Shown here one piece after another: positions 13,282-13,523 of a stretch of DNA of 13,523 bases; position 1 is the stretch's first letter, and each line of letters begins with the position of its first letter. A program made the translations under genes and the position numbers. Source of the stretch: ARS1285 sp038045965 (GTDB taxonomy: Archaea; Nanobdellota; Nanobdellia; Pacearchaeales; GW2011-AR1); contig JBBSXD010000012.1 of the NCBI GenBank assembly GCA_038045965.1, positions 1 through 13,523 of the forward strand, in the 5' to 3' direction. A model generated the notes under the pieces. It had not been told where the DNA came from, searched no databases, and worked only from the letters and a program-made list of their open reading frames with translations.

Positions 13282-13507
13282 TTTTTATTAGCATATAGTA
13301 ATTTTCTATACCAAATAAAATTATATTATTATTAAATGCTTCATTACCAACATTAAATTCAGTTGTTTTTAACATAGATAGAAATTCTTCAGAAGTGAGA
13401 TCAGTTAAGTGAATCTTAAGAGGAATCAATGATATTTTATTTTTTATTGTTAAAATAAATTCATTTAATTCTCCTAATATTTCTTTAATTTACTCTTTTG
13501 ATAACAT
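13271..13507 (-). pseudogene. MNT nucleotidyltransferase remnant with in-frame stop
   Basis: The frame from an ATG at 13507 reads MLSKE, then a TAA stop (13490-13492), then continues for 72 codons to a stop at 13271-13273. The open part holds NKISLIPLKIHLTDLTSEEF, then VGNEAF and IILFGIENYYMLIK, which match the C-terminal portion of MNT nucleotidyltransferases. The catalytic GS/DxD half is missing, apparently deleted. It overlaps the HEPN remnant by 11 bases, the usual operon order. This is a decayed second MNT-HEPN pair; read-through or sequencing error cannot be excluded, but the missing catalytic half argues for decay. Confidence 0.65.
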
Positions 13508-13523
13508 ACAAGACTAACAAAAT

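Noticed and set aside
1..13523. CRISPR array, tRNA or rRNA genes
   Set aside because: I saw no regularly spaced repeats, no TTCGA-type T-loop with a matching acceptor stem, and no rRNA-like blocks.

Overview
The window looks like part of the genome of a small, very AT-rich archaeon, most likely a DPANN member of the Pacearchaeota/Woesearchaeota type. This rests on an archaeal-type valyl-tRNA synthetase, Sec61-beta, archaeal NAC-alpha, a type-2 methionine aminopeptidase, a PUA-domain RNA-binding protein, and TATA-like boxes placed about 23-29 bases before many start codons. The lineage is inferred from these genes; no rRNA or tRNA is present to confirm it.

Layout. Bases 1-1285 hold two related multi-pass membrane proteins of a YjdF/DUF2238-like type, transcribed divergently; the first runs off the left edge. 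A 159-residue protein of unknown function (minus strand) and a compact valS (minus) follow. From one short 50-base spacer, valS diverges from a Sec61-beta/NAC operon (plus), after which come a conserved-looking helical protein (plus) and, tail-to-tail with it, map (minus). Bases 6137-6381 form a gap containing a GC-enriched run of four hairpins, my best candidate for an undescribed structured RNA. Next come a small unknown protein (plus), a Nip7-like PUA protein (minus), a small protein with an HELYH zincin motif (minus) and a Nudix-fold protein whose catalytic box is degenerate (plus).

Bases 8134-10550 are a tight three-gene plus-strand operon encoding a CCG-domain protein, a GlcD-like FAD subunit and a small 4Fe-4S protein. 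Together they carry the parts of a glycolate oxidase or D-lactate dehydrogenase (GlcD plus GlcF), but GlcF appears split into two genes either side of the FAD subunit, and many of its cysteine ligands are missing.

The right end (10594-13523, minus strand) is accessory: an HTH-MNT/HEPN toxin-antitoxin-like pair with an 18-base perfect palindrome at its predicted transcription start, an AAA_14/DUF4143 ATPase, and the decayed remains of a second MNT-HEPN pair. The 11653-11859 gap shows no gene or structure I can support.

Functional themes. Sec61-beta, NAC and MetAP all act on nascent chains at the ribosome exit or translocon, and valS and the PUA protein add to a translation-centred core. Genes heading a transcript mostly look leaderless, while at least two operon-internal genes have Shine-Dalgarno-like sites (NAC and the 4Fe-4S protein). 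Two convergent gene pairs overlap at their 3' ends, so the genome is compact.
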